Source: Vulgatibacter incomptus
GTDB taxonomy: Bacteria > Myxococcota > Myxococcia > Myxococcales > Vulgatibacteraceae
Reading direction: 5' to 3'
Assembly: GCF_001263175.1 (NCBI RefSeq)
Contig: NZ_CP012332.1
Span: 1,609,501 to 1,673,500 of the forward strand
DNA length: 64,000 bases
Shown: one piece after another, positions 62,961 through 64,000 of the stretch
Layout of the letters: each line of letters starts with the position of its first letter
How positions within the stretch are numbered: the first letter of the stretch is position 1
Notes under the pieces: generated by a model
The model's input: only the letters and a program-made list of their open reading frames with translations
What the model was told of the DNA's origin: nothing
Database searches by the model: none
Program-made: the position numbers and the translations under genes

Positions 62961-64000
62961 TCAGAACGACACCACCTGGGTGGGCTGATCGACGTTGCCC
63001 GTCCGGCCGATGCCGAGCTGGCCAGACGAGTTGTTCCCCCAGCAGTAGACGTTCGCATCGGTGCCGATGGCGCAGGTGTGGCTGGAGCGCGCCGCGATCT
63101 TCCTGAAGCGGAGGTTCCCGGCCACCTGGACCGGCACGTTGGAGTTGGCGCCGGTCCGGCCGAGCTGCCCGTTGGAGTTGGAGCCCCAGCACCAGGCCGC
63201 CCCAGTGGCGTCCAGACCGCATGTGTGAGATTCGCCGCCGGCAAAGCGGGTGAAGCTCACACCGCCCGAGATCTGGGCAGGAGTCGACTGCTGGGTGGTG
63301 CTATTGTTTCCGAGCTGCCCGCTCGAGTTTTGGCCCCAGCAATAGCTTACGCCGGCGGAGTTGGTCGCGCAGGATTGAGCATACCCCAGACCCAACACGC
63401 TCGCGTTCTGCATCGCCCGCACGGGACGGGCCTGCGACGTGGTCGTGCCGTTGCCGCACTGTCCGTAGGGATTCCAGCCCCAGCAGTAGACCTCGTCGGC
63501 GACGGTCAGTCCGCAGGTGTGGTAGACCCCACTCCCACGGAGCTCTCGGAACACGAGCGGCGACTGCCCCGCCACAGGAGCGGAGACCTGGAGCGGAGTC
63601 GCACTGCTGGAGGAGTTGTTCGGGTCTCCGAGCTCGTGGTCGCCGGAATTGTACCCCCAGCACCACGCGTTCCCCTGAGGGGTGAGCGCGCAGTTGAAGT
63701 TGTTCGCCGAGACGATGGAGTCGAACGGCCCAGCGGCGGCGAGCGCCGGCGTCCCGGAAGAGGACGGGCTAGTTCGGCCGAGCTGATAGCTGCCGTTGTT
63801 ACCCCAGCACCAGGCCTCGCCTGAGAGGGTAATGCCGCACGTGTGCGAGTCTCCGGCGGAGATCGCCTTGTAGAGCTGGTTGCCCGAGACCCGCACCGGG
63901 CTCTGCGCGCTCCCAGTGGTCGTACCGATCCCGAGCTGGCCGTACCCGTTGCTGCCCCAGCACCACACTTCCCCGCTGCCCTTGAGGGCACAGGAATGGG
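62961..64000 (-). CDS. RCC1-repeat protein 4 (partial, N-terminus outside the window)
   Basis: The visible part is 346 residues, open to the window edge. It begins HSCALKGSGEVWCWGSNGYGQLG and continues through seven Cys-paired RCC1 blades ending WGNNSSGQLGIGRTGNVDQPTQVVSF. The blades are shorter and more regular than in copies 1-3, with two Cys per blade. The signal, linker and any Ig-like modules lie beyond position 64000. It is separated from copy 3 by rlpA. Confidence 0.9.
   Translation of the reverse strand, partial: HSCALKGSGEVWCWGSNGYGQLGIGTTTGSAQSPVRVSGNQLYKAISAGDSHTCGITLSGEAWCWGNNGSYQLGRTSPSSSGTPALAAAGPFDSIVSANNFNCALTPQGNAWCWGYNSGDHELGDPNNSSSSATPLQVSAPVAGQSPLVFRELRGSGVYHTCGLTVADEVYCWGWNPYGQCGNGTTTSQARPVRAMQNASVLGLGYAQSCATNSAGVSYCWGQNSSGQLGNNSTTQQSTPAQISGGVSFTRFAGGESHTCGLDATGAAWCWGSNSNGQLGRTGANSNVPVQVAGNLRFRKIAARSSHTCAIGTDANVYCWGNNSSGQLGIGRTGNVDQPTQVVSF

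Overview
The window is high-GC chromosomal DNA, densely packed with short operons on both strands. GTG and TTG starts are frequent and lipoproteins are abundant. Gene content points to a myxobacterium-like member of Myxococcota: a poly-HAMP hybrid kinase next to a Ser/Thr protein kinase, tandem RCC1-repeat lipoproteins, a B12-dependent ribonucleotide reductase, acyl-CoA and branched-chain catabolism, and rnc/era/der housekeeping genes. This assignment is inferred from gene content, not from a marker-gene search. No prophage, CRISPR array, rRNA or tRNA was seen.

Layout. 0-8 kb: a surface lipoprotein preceded by the last codons of a paralogue, a VOC protein, a POT-family peptide transporter, a RluA-like protein lacking the catalytic Asp, a secreted protein and a Cys-type sulfatase. 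7.4-15.3 kb, mostly minus strand: exonuclease, NUDIX, BamB-like and YfgM-like genes, then der, era, a cyclophilin and rnc, interrupted by one plus-strand outer-membrane protein gene. 15.4-20.1 kb: a DUF481 outer-membrane protein and an acyl-CoA carboxylase/acyl-CoA dehydrogenase/MeaB operon. 20.3-21.5 kb: an Eis-like acetyltransferase. 21.6-28.3 kb: a complete heme-acquisition operon (Com-like zinc ribbon, TonB receptor, HmuY-like lipoprotein, HmuS, HmuT, HmuU, HmuV) preceded by a 10+10 bp palindrome. 28.3-35.5 kb: an enoyl-CoA hydratase, then a Ser/Thr kinase and two hybrid histidine kinases. 35.7-37.8 kb: a probable 6S RNA directly upstream of 5-formyl-THF cyclo-ligase, then tyrS. 37.9-39.9 kb: an accessory patch with a REP-type Y1 transposase, repeat remnants, an orphan gene and a two-gene nucleotidyltransferase module. 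40-48 kb: TPP riboswitch-thiC, an RpoH-like sigma factor, a queD-folE-FAD oxidase operon, a DUF2203 protein and a TPP-dependent enzyme. 48.2-55.4 kb: a 42-aa membrane miniprotein overlapping an ATP-grasp-like gene, a lipoprotein, a [2Fe-2S] ferredoxin, NrdJ and a small basic protein. 55.5-64 kb: four large secreted RCC1-repeat proteins on the minus strand (the last cut by the window edge), with rlpA between the third and fourth.

How the parts fit. The heme locus is a full outer-membrane-to-cytoplasm route: HmuY capture, TonB receptor, periplasmic HmuT, the HmuUV ABC importer, and cytoplasmic HmuS for heme handling. The carboxylase/dehydrogenase/MeaB operon and the AUH-like hydratase suggest leucine/propionyl-CoA catabolism feeding the B12-dependent methylmalonyl-CoA branch; the B12-dependent NrdJ shares that cofactor. 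The RCC1 array arose by tandem duplication, since the terminator hairpin was copied with the gene. The least explained elements are a composite double-hairpin repeat present three times between genes (with a REP-type transposase in the same window), the Com-like protein at the head of the heme operon, the nucleotidyltransferase pair, and the 42-aa protein with its ATP-grasp partner.
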